From an uncultured Bacilli bacterium (GTDB taxonomy: Bacteria > Bacillota_I > Bacilli_A > RF39 > UBA660), in the NCBI GenBank assembly GCA_944358545.1, contig CALVRJ010000005.1, forward strand, positions 1 to 49,967: 49,967 nt of DNA, given 5' to 3'. Below are positions 33,067 through 41,102 of this stretch, one piece after another; the first letter of the stretch is position 1, and each line of letters begins with the position of its first letter. The notes beneath the pieces are model-generated. The model was not told where the DNA came from. It searched no databases and saw only the letters and a program-made list of their open reading frames with translations. The position numbers and the translations under genes were made by a program.

Positions 33067-33974
33067 TAATTTCTTATTTCGCTTAAAAGATTTTTATCAT
33101 ATTTTTTATTTCTAATCATAGCTATTTCAAATTTATATGGTGGATATGTATGATCTTTTTCGCCTTCTTTTTCACTGACATAAGGGGTTTCTAATATTTT
33201 AGGAATTCCTTTTAGTTTCTCATGATATATTATTTTCATAAGGTTGTCAAAGCCTATTTTACCAAAGCCGATATTATCATGACGATCTTTATGAGCGTTT
33301 ATTTCGTTTTTACTGTCATTGATGTGCATACAACCTATTTTATTTAGGCCGATGATTTTATCAAATTTTTCTAAAACTTCATCAAAGTTATTTAAGTCAT
33401 AACCAGCATCATGAATATGGCAGGTATCGATGCAGACTTTTATTCTGTTTTGATTTTCAATACCATCGATTATATATTTTAAGTCTTCGAATGTCGTACC
33501 TACTTCGGTTCCTTTACCGGCCATGGTTTCTAAGCAAATTACAGGCCCTTCTTTTTCACTTAAAACAATATTTAAGCCTTTAATGATGTTATCGAGTCCT
33601 CTTTCTTTGCCAAGACCAACGTGACTTCCCGGATGTAGAACGATGAGGTTTATGCCCAATTTTTTAGCTCGGCTAACTTCACCTTTTAAGAAATTTACAG
33701 CAAAGTTAAATTTTTCTGGTTCTTTATCATTAGCTAAATTAACGATATACGGGGCATGAATAACAACATTATTTATATCGATATTGTTTTCTTTCATTAT
33801 TTTTTTAGCTTCATTTACAACGTTTTCATCGATAGGTCCTCTAACAGTGTTTTGCGGAGCACCTGTATAAAACATAAATGTGTTTTCACCATAGCTTAGA
33901 GCTTCTTTAACAGAGCCAACTAAACCTTCTTTTTTATTATAAGATACATGACTACCTATTATTAAATCTTCCAT
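33057..33974 (-). CDS. nfo: endonuclease IV (AP endonuclease)
   Basis: Cuts DNA 5' of abasic sites in base-excision repair; trinuclear zinc TIM barrel, 305 residues. Zinc ligands are visible: IGSHVSY at the start, VVIHAPY near 72, LHPGSH near 117, CLETMAGKG near 150, CIDTCHIHDAGYD near 185-197, HINDSK near 222, HKDRHDNIG near 234, and the Glu of LETPY. Only a weak GGTGAAACC ribosome site. Convergent 10-base overlap with the small gene upstream. Confidence 0.96.
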   Translation of the reverse strand: MEDLIIGSHVSYNKKEGLVGSVKEALSYGENTFMFYTGAPQNTVRGPIDENVVNEAKKIMKENNIDINNVVIHAPYIVNLANDKEPEKFNFAVNFLKGEVSRAKKLGINLIVLHPGSHVGLGKERGLDNIIKGLNIVLSEKEGPVICLETMAGKGTEVGTTFEDLKYIIDGIENQNRIKVCIDTCHIHDAGYDLNNFDEVLEKFDKIIGLNKIGCMHINDSKNEINAHKDRHDNIGFGKIGFDNLMKIIYHEKLKGIPKILETPYVSEKEGEKDHTYPPYKFEIAMIRNKKYDKNLLSEIRNYYK

Positions 33975-34012
33975 GGTTTCACCTTCTAGCTAATATAATA
34001 CCACATTTTTGT

Positions 34013-34339
34013 TTATTCGCCTAGAAGTTTTGAGAAAAGTTTAAAGGTTCCCCCAATTATTTTTTGAATGTAATTTTGAGCTGTTTCAGAAACTTTTAAT
34101 CCAGCTTTGGCAAGGTTGTTGTCATAGTTTTTGGGTGGGGTTATATATTTGTCAATATCGATGTTTTTACCTTCCTTTACATCTTCTTCAAATTTTTTTA
34201 TTTGGTTTTCTGTAAGAGTAGCTTTACGGTTATTCTGAAATTCAAAGTAGCCTGTACTTTGCGAAATATAGAGGGCAATAAAGGTAATAAATAAGGTCAT
34301 TAAAACATATTTGAAAATTTTATTTAGTTTAGTTTTCAT
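34013..34339 (-). CDS. membrane-anchored protein in the YqxA position after spoIIP
   Basis: 108 residues: basic N-terminus, a transmembrane helix at about 9-27, a charged middle and an amphipathic C-terminal helix. In Bacillus the order is gpr-spoIIP-yqxA with YqxA of about the same size and topology; here the gene overlaps spoIIP by 11 bases. This is a positional match; I cannot confirm sequence homology to DUF3679. A role in sporulation is inferred from the context only. Confidence 0.7.
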   Translation of the reverse strand: MKTKLNKIFKYVLMTLFITFIALYISQSTGYFEFQNNRKATLTENQIKKFEEDVKEGKNIDIDKYITPPKNYDNNLAKAGLKVSETAQNYIQKIIGGTFKLFSKLLGE

Positions 34340-35282
34340 TTATGTATTCTCCAATTATTGGGGCGATTAATTCAATGGTGTTTAATACTTCATCGATTGT
34401 GTTTTCCTCACCGCCTATTTCAAGTAATGTCATTTTAGGATTTAAGTCTTGATTGTATACGCCATTATTGCCTTTACCTTCTTTGCCAATAACGCCTCTT
34501 GTAAGGCTTGGATATTTTGCTTTTATTTTATCGTTTATTTTATTGGTCATATCTAGGTTACTTTGATATCCGGGATTTTCTTTACCAATAACAAAGATTA
34601 TTTTGGCACATGATTTGTTATTGATAATAGTTGTCGATTTATCTTTGGCGAGGGCATCTCGGTGAAGGTCGATAATCAGTTTTAAAGATGGGGTGTTTTG
34701 GATAGTTTCAGTAATAAGATTTCTTGCTGCTTGATAGCTTTTACTATAACTCATATTATTGATGTTCATATAGTCAACAAGATTATCTTCCATGACTAAA
34801 GCTTTGACTTTATTTTCAGCTAGTTTATCTTGAAGAATGTATGAGGCCATCATAACTCCTGGCTTGATGTTATAGTTTTCAAGAGCATCGCCTTGATATT
34901 CTTCAGATTGATGAGAGTTATAGATGTAAACTGTCGGTTCAGTATTTAAATCTTCAACTTCGCTAAAGTTAGGATTACTAACATATGTCATCGTAGTTTC
35001 TTTAGTTTTAAAAGGCATACTTGTTTCTAAAATTGAAAGTGGTTTATTGATGTTTAAAATATGGGAAAACATTTTAGAAAAAAGATTACTTGCTTTCTTT
35101 TCATATAGTAAGTGATAATTAGAATCAGCAATTAAAGCTTTGACAAAGTCTTCATTATTACTTACTAGTTTAAAATTCATAATGATATTATAAGATAGTT
35201 CATAACCTAAAAAGATTAAAAATAGGTAGAAAAGTATACGATATTTAAACTTTCTTTTTTTAACAAGTTTCATTTTAGACAT
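34329..35282 (-). CDS. spoIIP: stage II sporulation protein P (peptidoglycan amidase/endopeptidase)
   Basis: SpoIIP works with SpoIID and SpoIIM to degrade septal peptidoglycan during forespore engulfment. 317 residues: a basic tail and transmembrane helix at about 13-32, then the SpoIIP catalytic domain with VYIYNSHQSEEY near 122-133 (zinc His) and LIIDLHRDAL near 202 (second His), ending TLLEIGGEENT. The family is restricted to endospore formers. RBS GGGGAG. The -10-like CATATAAT (35307-35314) resembles a sigma-E -10. Confidence 0.92.
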   Translation of the reverse strand: MSKMKLVKKRKFKYRILFYLFLIFLGYELSYNIIMNFKLVSNNEDFVKALIADSNYHLLYEKKASNLFSKMFSHILNINKPLSILETSMPFKTKETTMTYVSNPNFSEVEDLNTEPTVYIYNSHQSEEYQGDALENYNIKPGVMMASYILQDKLAENKVKALVMEDNLVDYMNINNMSYSKSYQAARNLITETIQNTPSLKLIIDLHRDALAKDKSTTIINNKSCAKIIFVIGKENPGYQSNLDMTNKINDKIKAKYPSLTRGVIGKEGKGNNGVYNQDLNPKMTLLEIGGEENTIDEVLNTIELIAPIIGEYINEN

Positions 35283-35306
35283 ATAATCTCCCCTTTTCTA
35301 TGGTTA

Positions 35307-35314
35307 ATTATATG
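35307..35314 (-). promoter_or_regulatory. possible sigma-E type -10 before spoIIP
   Basis: Minus-strand CATATAAT about 25 bases before the spoIIP start, matching the CATAnnAT form of sigma-E -10 boxes; the -35 candidate TTTTATT is about 12 bases away, slightly close. Bacillus spoIIP is sigma-E dependent. Weak evidence. Confidence 0.35.
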
Positions 35315-35338
35315 TGTTTTACTTTGAATAAAATGTAG

Positions 35339-35366
35339 AAAAAACTAGTCTTTTTGAACTAGTTTT
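35339..35366 (-). terminator. terminator after gpr
   Basis: AAAACTAGT / ACTAGTTTT stem (35341-35349, 35358-35366) with a T run on the minus strand. It separates gpr from spoIIP, so spoIIP has its own promoter. Confidence 0.8.
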
Positions 35367-35393
35367 AATCAAATATATTTCTATGTCAAAATT

Positions 35394-36401
35394 TTATATA
35401 TCGTTTTTAATATTGTGCATAGCATCATTTAAAGATTTACTTATTAAATCGGATAATTTTTCGATAACAAAGTCTTCTTCTTTAGGGGTTACCATAAAAT
35501 TATAACCGGTTGGGTTTAAGACTTCGGTGATTAGTGATTTGGTTTGTTCTTCGTTTAAGGTTCCAACAATTCCAAATAAGTTTTCTTTATCTTGATTATT
35601 GATTTGACTTTTTTTATTCAAGTAGTTAACGTTGACCATTAATTTGTTTTTAGGATTGTTTATGTTTTCTTTTTCGTAGGCAAAGTGTTTATACATATAG
35701 CCTATAGTGTCACTGACAATAGAGGCAGCATCGACAACGGTTGGGACACCAATGGCAATTACGGGGATTCCTAAGGTGTCTTTGCTTATTTCTTTTCTTT
35801 TATTACCTACTCCACTACCAGGGTTAATTCCAGATGATGATATTTGAACGGTTTTATTTACTCTTTCTAAGGATGATGAAGCGAGAGCGTCGATGACAAT
35901 AACAAAGTTTGGTTTAACGGTACTAATAATTCCTTTGATTAAGTCACTTGTTTCGATTCCAGTTTCTCCCATAACGCCTGGAGAGATGGCACATATTCTT
36001 CGGTAGTTATCATCAAGGTCACCATATAAGTAAAGATGATTTGTAACAATTATTTTAGAAATAACTAGTGGGCCAAGGGAATCCGGGGTGGATTTTTCAT
36101 TACCTAAACCTATAATAAGGCCTAAATCGTCTTTTTTTATGTTAGTTTGTTTGAGAATTTTTTTAATTTGTTTAGTTAAAATGGTTATAACTTCCCCTCT
36201 TGTTTCATAGTCTGTAATATCTTCAAATTCAACGGTTATGTATGTGCCTGGTTTTTTACTTATTTTTTTGGCTGATGCTTCATCTAGATTGATGGTTGTG
36301 ATTTTATTATTTCCAACCTTTTCAGTTATACCGCCTTCAGTTAGTTCAATAGCTAAATCAGTACGAATGTTAAAGTTTTTTAAATCAATTTGATGTTTCA
36401 T
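35394..36401 (-). CDS. gpr: germination protease GPR (spore protease)
   Basis: GPR degrades the small acid-soluble spore proteins at germination. It is made as an inactive zymogen that loses a short N-terminal peptide. 335 residues from ATG 36401 (AGGTGAAAC upstream); a longer frame beginning 20 codons earlier has no ribosome site. NIRTDLAIELTE near 10-21 matches the processing/substrate-like NxRTDLAxE sequence. GLGNEKSTPDSLGP near 102 and VIDALASSS near 190 are family-typical. Divergent from rpsT, as in Bacillus. With spoIIP it indicates a spore-forming lineage. Confidence 0.93.
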   Translation of the reverse strand: MKHQIDLKNFNIRTDLAIELTEGGITEKVGNNKITTINLDEASAKKISKKPGTYITVEFEDITDYETRGEVITILTKQIKKILKQTNIKKDDLGLIIGLGNEKSTPDSLGPLVISKIIVTNHLYLYGDLDDNYRRICAISPGVMGETGIETSDLIKGIISTVKPNFVIVIDALASSSLERVNKTVQISSSGINPGSGVGNKRKEISKDTLGIPVIAIGVPTVVDAASIVSDTIGYMYKHFAYEKENINNPKNKLMVNVNYLNKKSQINNQDKENLFGIVGTLNEEQTKSLITEVLNPTGYNFMVTPKEEDFVIEKLSDLISKSLNDAMHNIKNDI

Positions 36402-36455
36402 AGTTTCACCTCTTAAATTATTTTTCCCATAATGGCACTTTTTACCACATTTTTC

Positions 36456-36484
36456 TTGCATTTTTAGTTTTTTTTTGTTAAAAT
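36456..36484 (+). promoter_or_regulatory. rpsT promoter
   Basis: TTGCAT (36456-36461), 17 bases, TAAAAT (36479-36484) with an extended TGT. Confidence 0.7.
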
Positions 36485-36514
36485 GGTTGTACGAATGGCT
36501 TGGAGGTGAATATT

Positions 36515-36784
36515 GTGGCCAACTTAAAAAATGCGAAAAAGAGAATTCTTGTAAATAAGAAAAAAGAAGTACGTAACAATAATTACGAAGCTAGCATTAA
36601 AACAGCTATTAAAAAAACCGAAAGAGCAATTGCTAGAAAAGATAAAGATTTAGCTAAGGAAAATTTAGCAGTAGCAATTAAGAGAATCGACAAGGCCGCT
36701 GGAGCGAAAGTTATCGCTAAAAATACAGCAGCTCGTAAAAAATCTAGATTAACAAAGAAAGTAAATTCTATGGTAACTGAGTAA
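36515..36784 (+). CDS. rpsT: 30S ribosomal protein S20
   Basis: 89-residue basic helical S20, MANLKNAKKRILVNKKK onward. The start is GTG 36515 with GGAGGTGAA eight bases before it; the in-frame TTG at 36500 falls inside that ribosome site. Divergent from gpr with about 110 bases between, a conserved arrangement in Bacilli. Confidence 0.96.
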   Translation: MANLKNAKKRILVNKKKEVRNNNYEASIKTAIKKTERAIARKDKDLAKENLAVAIKRIDKAAGAKVIAKNTAARKKSRLTKKVNSMVTE

Positions 36785-36812
36785 TTTACTTTTTTTATAT
36801 ATAATTTTATAT

Positions 36813-36839
36813 AAAAAAAATAGGATTTTCATCCTATTT
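36813..36839 (-). terminator. terminator of lipoprotein A gene
   Basis: AAATAGGAT-GAAA-ATCCTATTT stem enclosing the stop codon, followed by eight T. Confidence 0.85.
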
Positions 36840-37268
36840 ACATGTATAACCTTGTTTTTCTAAAGATTTTTGAACATCGGCTTTAGACTGATTTTTCTTA
36901 GCATCAAATCCAAATGAGGCTTTATCTTCATCACTTATTTTATCCATTTCAGTTTTAAGACTATATTTAAGTGTTGTTTTATCTGTACTTACATTTACCG
37001 TTATACCTTTTTTTTCATTGCTTTTTAACATGCCTTCCATATTCTTTTTTATCTTGTTCATATTGTCTTCATATGAATCAGGATATTTTAACGATATAGT
37101 CGTTTCTACTGCTTTTACTTTATCATTTTCAAATGTAGTTTCTATTTCTTGAGTGGTAGTTGTATCACCATATTTTCCTGTCTGAGAACAAGTTAAAGTT
37201 TCAGTCCCACAGCCTGTTAAAGCAAGACATCCAACAAAAACGCTTATTATAAGTAAAGTCTTTTTCAT
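36834..37268 (-). CDS. lipoprotein A of a tandem pair
   Basis: 144 residues: a signal with lipobox LTGC, Cys at about 20, then a beta-rich domain. Conserved with the neighbour: CGTETLTC after cleavage, TTTTQEIETTF, KYPDSYEDNM, and the terminal KSLEKQGYTCK. A mature-part Cys pair (LTC and YTC) could form a disulfide. No recognised family; it resembles DUF1307/YehR-type lipoproteins only in outline. It has its own extended -10 (TGG-TATACT, 37289-37294), so it is not simply on the upstream transcript. Confidence 0.75.
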   Translation of the reverse strand: MKKTLLIISVFVGCLALTGCGTETLTCSQTGKYGDTTTTQEIETTFENDKVKAVETTISLKYPDSYEDNMNKIKKNMEGMLKSNEKKGITVNVSTDKTTLKYSLKTEMDKISDEDKASFGFDAKKNQSKADVQKSLEKQGYTCK

Positions 37269-37288
37269 AATCTACCTCCTTATATACA

Positions 37289-37297
37289 AGTATACCA
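37289..37297 (-). promoter_or_regulatory. extended -10 promoter of lipoprotein A gene
   Basis: Minus-strand TGG-TATACT; the paralog's promoter has the matching TGA-TATACT at 37863-37871. Confidence 0.55.
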
Positions 37298-37380
37298 TAT
37301 TTAATTTAATTTTTTTATTTTTTATTTTTTATTTACTGTAATAGTTAAAAATTATCTTATAATTATAGTTTAAACTTTAT

Positions 37381-37410
37381 ATAAAAAATAGGACTTTATT
37401 TGTCCTATTT
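37381..37410 (-). terminator. terminator of lipoprotein B gene
   Basis: AAATAGGAC / GTCCTATTT stem (37386-37394, 37402-37410) with a T-rich tail, nearly the same stem as after lipoprotein A. Confidence 0.8.
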
Positions 37411-37842
37411 ACAAGTATATCCTTGCTTTTCTAAACTTTTTTGTGCTACTTCTTTAGATTGGTCAGTATTGGCATCAAAACCGACATTAGATTTTTCTTC
37501 ATCAGATAATTTATCGATATCATATGTTAAGGTATATGTAAGTGATGTACCTTTAGTAGTGATATTAAAATCAACACCTTCTTCATCAGCATTTGAACCA
37601 AGCATACTTTCAGCCATTGATTTTATTTTATCCATTTGATTTTTGTATGAATCAGGATATTTGGCAGTTGATGATGCTTCGACTGTTTTAGTTTTGTCTC
37701 CTTCAAATGTAGCTTTGATTTCACTAGTTGTGGTTATATCTCCAGTCTTCTCCTCTTTAGTACAAGTTAGGGTTTCAGTTCCACAGCCTGTTAAAGCCAT
37801 ACTCCCAGCTACTAGACCAACTACTAATAATATTTTTTTCAT
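37405..37842 (-). CDS. lipoprotein B of a tandem pair
   Basis: 145 residues, homologous over its whole length to lipoprotein A (my rough alignment is about half identical). Lipobox LTGC, CGTETLTC, then TTTSEIKATF, KYPDSYKNQM and a terminal KSLEKQGYTCK. The middle (SMLGSNADEEGVDFN) differs most. Promoter TGA-TATACT at 37863-37871 and terminator mirror those of copy A, so the duplicated unit included promoter and terminator. Function unknown. Confidence 0.75.
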   Translation of the reverse strand: MKKILLVVGLVAGSMALTGCGTETLTCTKEEKTGDITTTSEIKATFEGDKTKTVEASSTAKYPDSYKNQMDKIKSMAESMLGSNADEEGVDFNITTKGTSLTYTLTYDIDKLSDEEKSNVGFDANTDQSKEVAQKSLEKQGYTCK

Positions 37843-37917
37843 TTTTACCTCCTCTATTTATAAGTATATCATATTTTTTTCACAATTCTATCATTTTTCT
37901 TTCATAAATATAAAACT

Positions 37918-37946
37918 TTGTATTTTAGGATATAATAAGGTATAAT
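37918..37946 (+). promoter_or_regulatory. promoter of the transglutaminase-like gene
   Basis: TTGTAT (37918-37923), 17 bases, TATAAT (37941-37946), then AGAGGTGA before the ATG. Confidence 0.7.
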
Positions 37947-37972
37947 AAGAATATCTTTAAAGAGGTGACTTT

Positions 37973-38899
37973 ATGCGAACTTTTAGAAATATATTTATTA
38001 CAGTTTTACTAGTTGTTTTAGCTTTTTTTATTTACGATAACCGGATTACGATAGTCCAAAATGTTTCAAAAACTGTCGATAAGGGAGAGACTTTAGTTCT
38101 TCCAGATAATCCAAATTTTAAAAATAATTTTGATTTTCAGTTTGTTCAGGAGACTGATGATTTTGATGTAAAAAGTAAGCAAGATATTTTAAATGTTTTA
38201 TATACTATTTTAAATAATGGATTAGATGAGTTTACTTTTTATTGCAGTCAAAATTATAGTTCTTGTGTGGATGATTTTAAAGAGATTAGTCAAGACCAAA
38301 TTTTACTTTCAACAATTAATAATATGGTTTCTCCTTTTAACAGTTACGACAAGGTTTCCTTTACAATTTCTAATTATGGAAAAATCGTAATGAAAATTCA
38401 AAAGTTATACAGTGATGATGAGATTACAAGAGTTGATAATGAGATAGAAAGGTTAATTAAAGAAAATCTCGGTGATAAAATGAGTGACCGAGACAAAATT
38501 AAGTTTTTCCACGATTATTTAATTAACAATAGTAAATATGATGAAAAAAGAGCCGAAGCAATTGAGAGTGGCGGTGATATAAATAACAATTCTCATAAGG
38601 CAATCGGTCCCCTATTCGACCATTTGAGTTTGTGCAGTGGATATAGTGATGCAATGAAGTTATTTTTAGATAATCTCGAAATTCCAAATTACAAAATTTC
38701 TAATACAAAACACAGTTGGAATTTAGTTTATATAGATGGTAAATGGCTACATTTAGATTTAACTTGGGATGACCCAGTTACAGATACTGGAGCAAATTTG
38801 CTTTTACATAAATTTTTCTTGATTTCAACCGATGAACTTCACGATTTAGATGCGACTGAACATAATTTTAATGTAGAATATTACCCTGAAGCAGCCTAA
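37973..38899 (+). CDS. membrane-anchored transglutaminase-like protein
   Basis: 308 residues: an N-terminal hydrophobic segment (about 6-22, signal anchor), a middle region, then a transglutaminase/protease-like core with the Cys-His-Asp triad: LCSGYSDAM near 219, KHSWNLVYIDGKW near 246, and HLDLTWDDP near 261. Such proteins are secreted or envelope-bound cysteine hydrolases or protein-modifying enzymes, some linked to spore coat or wall. Its last 4 bases overlap the convergent histidine kinase gene. Substrate unknown. Confidence 0.8.
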   Translation: MRTFRNIFITVLLVVLAFFIYDNRITIVQNVSKTVDKGETLVLPDNPNFKNNFDFQFVQETDDFDVKSKQDILNVLYTILNNGLDEFTFYCSQNYSSCVDDFKEISQDQILLSTINNMVSPFNSYDKVSFTISNYGKIVMKIQKLYSDDEITRVDNEIERLIKENLGDKMSDRDKIKFFHDYLINNSKYDEKRAEAIESGGDINNNSHKAIGPLFDHLSLCSGYSDAMKLFLDNLEIPNYKISNTKHSWNLVYIDGKWLHLDLTWDDPVTDTGANLLLHKFFLISTDELHDLDATEHNFNVEYYPEAA

Positions 38900-40125
38900 T
38901 AGGCTTTTTCTATTGGTAAAATTACGGTAGCTAAGGTATATTTTCCGGGTTTTGATGAGTAATTTAAAACTCCACAATGAGCTGAGATTATTTCATCTGA
39001 TAGGGATACTCCAAGTCCAGTTCCACGGGCTTTAGTCGTATAGAATGGTTCTTTGATTTTACTTAAGGTTTCTTTGTCCATACCTAAACCATTATCTTCG
39101 ATATATATTTTAATTTGGTCATTACTTACTTTAGACCAAATTTTTATTTTACTGACGTTGCTGGCTTCACAACTATTTTTAAGAAGATTTATAAACACTT
39201 GAACTAAGCGGTTATAGTCGCCATTTATATATATTTCGTCATCTTTGAGGTCGGTTTCCAATTTGATTTTATAGGAATTAAATAGGAGTTTTGTATTGTT
39301 TATGACTTCTTCTAGAAGAAGGTTAATGTCAAGGGGCTCTTTGGTTATTTTGATTTTATTCATGGCAAGAAAGTCTTCTAAGAGTAATAAGGTACGGTCG
39401 ATTTCTTCTTTTAAGATAGGAATGTATTTCTTGGCATGTTCTTTATTATTAACATCGAACATATCAAGATAACCTTTACAGACGGCGATGGGATTTTTTA
39501 TTTCATGAGTTATTTGAAATAGAGACGATTTTATTTCTTTGTCGTGTTCAATTTCTTTTAGGCTCATATGAAGTTTTAAAACGTCTTCGACCCTTGTGTG
39601 CAGGAATACAGCTCCTGTTGTTAAGACGAAAAGGATTAAAGAGATTAAAATTATTTCTAGGCTTTCATTTAAGATAAAGCCATTTAAAGTGATATTTAAA
39701 ATGAGAAGTGAGGCCATTTTGATAAGACAAAATTCAAGGATGAATTTATTGATATTCAATTTTTTCGCATCTTTTAAATATAAAAGATAATAAATTATAT
39801 ATTCTAAAATAATGAGTAAGTATAAACTTTTATAAAATGTACAATAATACCCGGCTATCAAGATAGAAGCGAACAAGATTGTCATATTAGATTTTTTGAG
39901 ATAGGCAAGAACTAGAGGTATATTTATCATGATAAGAGGAACTGCCGGAAAAAGAGGTTTAGCGAATTTAAATATCATATAAATCATAGTAAATATAGCT
40001 ATGACAAACACTAGTTCATTTTCTTTTTTATCAAATGTTTTAGAATAAGCTGTGTAAAGTAAATATAAACTTAAGGGCAAGATTATATTGTTGACATCTA
40101 AGAGTATTATGTTTATTTTATCCAT
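38896..40125 (-). CDS. orphan multi-pass sensor histidine kinase
   Basis: 409 residues. About six transmembrane helices occupy the first 175 residues. Next come the HisKA domain with the phosphoacceptor His in QITHEIKNPIAVCKGYLD near 208, and the ATPase domain: N-box INLLKNSCEAS near 316, G1 EDNGLGMD near 340, and TGLGVSLSDEIISAHCG near 370 (G2). There is no periplasmic sensor and no response regulator beside it. KinB of the Bacillus sporulation phosphorelay has six membrane helices and is also unpaired; this is a possible parallel, not evidence of identity. RBS GGTGAT. Confidence 0.88.
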   Translation of the reverse strand: MDKINIILLDVNNIILPLSLYLLYTAYSKTFDKKENELVFVIAIFTMIYMIFKFAKPLFPAVPLIMINIPLVLAYLKKSNMTILFASILIAGYYCTFYKSLYLLIILEYIIYYLLYLKDAKKLNINKFILEFCLIKMASLLILNITLNGFILNESLEIILISLILFVLTTGAVFLHTRVEDVLKLHMSLKEIEHDKEIKSSLFQITHEIKNPIAVCKGYLDMFDVNNKEHAKKYIPILKEEIDRTLLLLEDFLAMNKIKITKEPLDINLLLEEVINNTKLLFNSYKIKLETDLKDDEIYINGDYNRLVQVFINLLKNSCEASNVSKIKIWSKVSNDQIKIYIEDNGLGMDKETLSKIKEPFYTTKARGTGLGVSLSDEIISAHCGVLNYSSKPGKYTLATVILPIEKAY

Positions 40126-40174
40126 TTATTATCACCGTTTTAATTATATATAATTCTTTTGTCAATTTTTGTCG

Positions 40175-40218
40175 AAAAAAGAAGAAAATGCAGAAATTTA
40201 ATGATTTTCTTCTTTTTT
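40175..40218 (-). terminator. terminator of prepilin-gtrA
   Basis: 15-bp arms (40175-40189 with 40204-40218) overlapping the GtrA 3' end; the stem is AT-rich and T's follow on the minus strand. Confidence 0.65.
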
Positions 40219-40644
40219 AAATATGATAAGTTTACTACATATATAATTAAAGACGATGACAATTACTTGAGCAATCACTTTACAGATAAGGTCATTATAT
40301 GATAAAAGGGTTACAGTGACATACATAAATAACATTTCAATGATTAATGAAGATATTCTAGCTAAGAAAAAGTTAATTATTTCTTTTGCACGTTTAGTGC
40401 CTTGGGCTTTACTTTTAAAGACAAATTTACGATTTGTAAGATAGGCAAAGGTAACGGCGATAATCCAAGATAGAACGTTAGCAATTTGAATGTCAAGGGC
40501 TGTTTTAGCTGATAAAAAGGTACTTGTAAATATGGCGTAAGTTATAATGGTTACAACGGTAGTTAAAGCACCAAATATTAGGTAGTTAATAATTTCATCG
40601 TATTTTTTATAGTATTTAAGGGCTAAAGCATAATATTTTTTCAT
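40198..40644 (-). CDS. GtrA-family membrane protein
   Basis: 148 residues with four transmembrane helices and the GtrA pattern YLTNRKFVFKS near 65. GtrA-like proteins are thought to flip bactoprenol-linked sugars for glycosylation of surface polysaccharides or teichoic acids. It overlaps the prepilin gene upstream by one base (TAATG), so the two are co-translated; whether it serves pilin glycosylation is inference. Confidence 0.85.
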   Translation of the reverse strand: MKKYYALALKYYKKYDEIINYLIFGALTTVVTIITYAIFTSTFLSAKTALDIQIANVLSWIIAVTFAYLTNRKFVFKSKAQGTKRAKEIINFFLARISSLIIEMLFMYVTVTLLSYNDLICKVIAQVIVIVFNYICSKLIIFKKEENH

Positions 40645-41039
40645 TATTCACAAACCTCACTAGATGAGCACGTACTTTGATAGGTGTATTTATATTGATT
40701 GTTTGATGCTTCATATGTTATTTTAACGCAGCCATTCATTTCTTTATCTGTTGTTGGATCGATTATTTTTTTATCACTTTTTAAATATCCTTCTTCTTTT
40801 AAGCATTTTAAACTTTTTTCAATTGATTCACCGTTATTTAATGGTAATTTTCTAGTGTTTTCTGTCCCCCATTTACGAGCAGCATCAAGAATACTTTCTT
40901 TTTGTTGTTTATATGCATCTTCTCTTGAATTGTTAATAGTGTCATTAATAGTCGGAACAACGATGGTAGCTATTATTCCTAATATGACGATAACAGCTAA
41001 AAGTTCAATAAGTGTAAATCCTTTTTTCATATCTTTCAC
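40644..41039 (-). CDS. type IV pilin-like (prepilin) protein
   Basis: 131 residues. Class III signal: leader MKDMKKG, then FTLIELLAVIVILGIIATIVVP with Glu at +5. A small soluble domain contains a C-terminal Cys cluster (STCSSSEVCE) plus CLKEEGYLKSD and MNGCVKITY, patterns seen in minor pilins. Third pilin-like gene of the window (see 18533-19525), but with a different soluble domain. Joined to gtrA by TAATG. Confidence 0.85.
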   Translation of the reverse strand: MKDMKKGFTLIELLAVIVILGIIATIVVPTINDTINNSREDAYKQQKESILDAARKWGTENTRKLPLNNGESIEKSLKCLKEEGYLKSDKKIIDPTTDKEMNGCVKITYEASNNQYKYTYQSTCSSSEVCE

Positions 41040-41080
41040 CTAGTTTAAATTATACTTTGGGATTAAGGAGATGTCAACTT

Positions 41081-41102
41081 AAAAAGCAGGCATAGGCCTA
41101 CT
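41081..41102 (-). terminator. terminator of the 142-residue gene
   Basis: AGTAGGC-CTAT-GCCTGCT stem (one G-T pair) enclosing the stop codon, followed by T's. Confidence 0.75.

Noticed and set aside
36780-36796. AGTAA-T-TTACT plus T run as the rpsT terminator
   Set aside because: The loop would be one base, so the hairpin cannot form as written. The T run may still aid termination.
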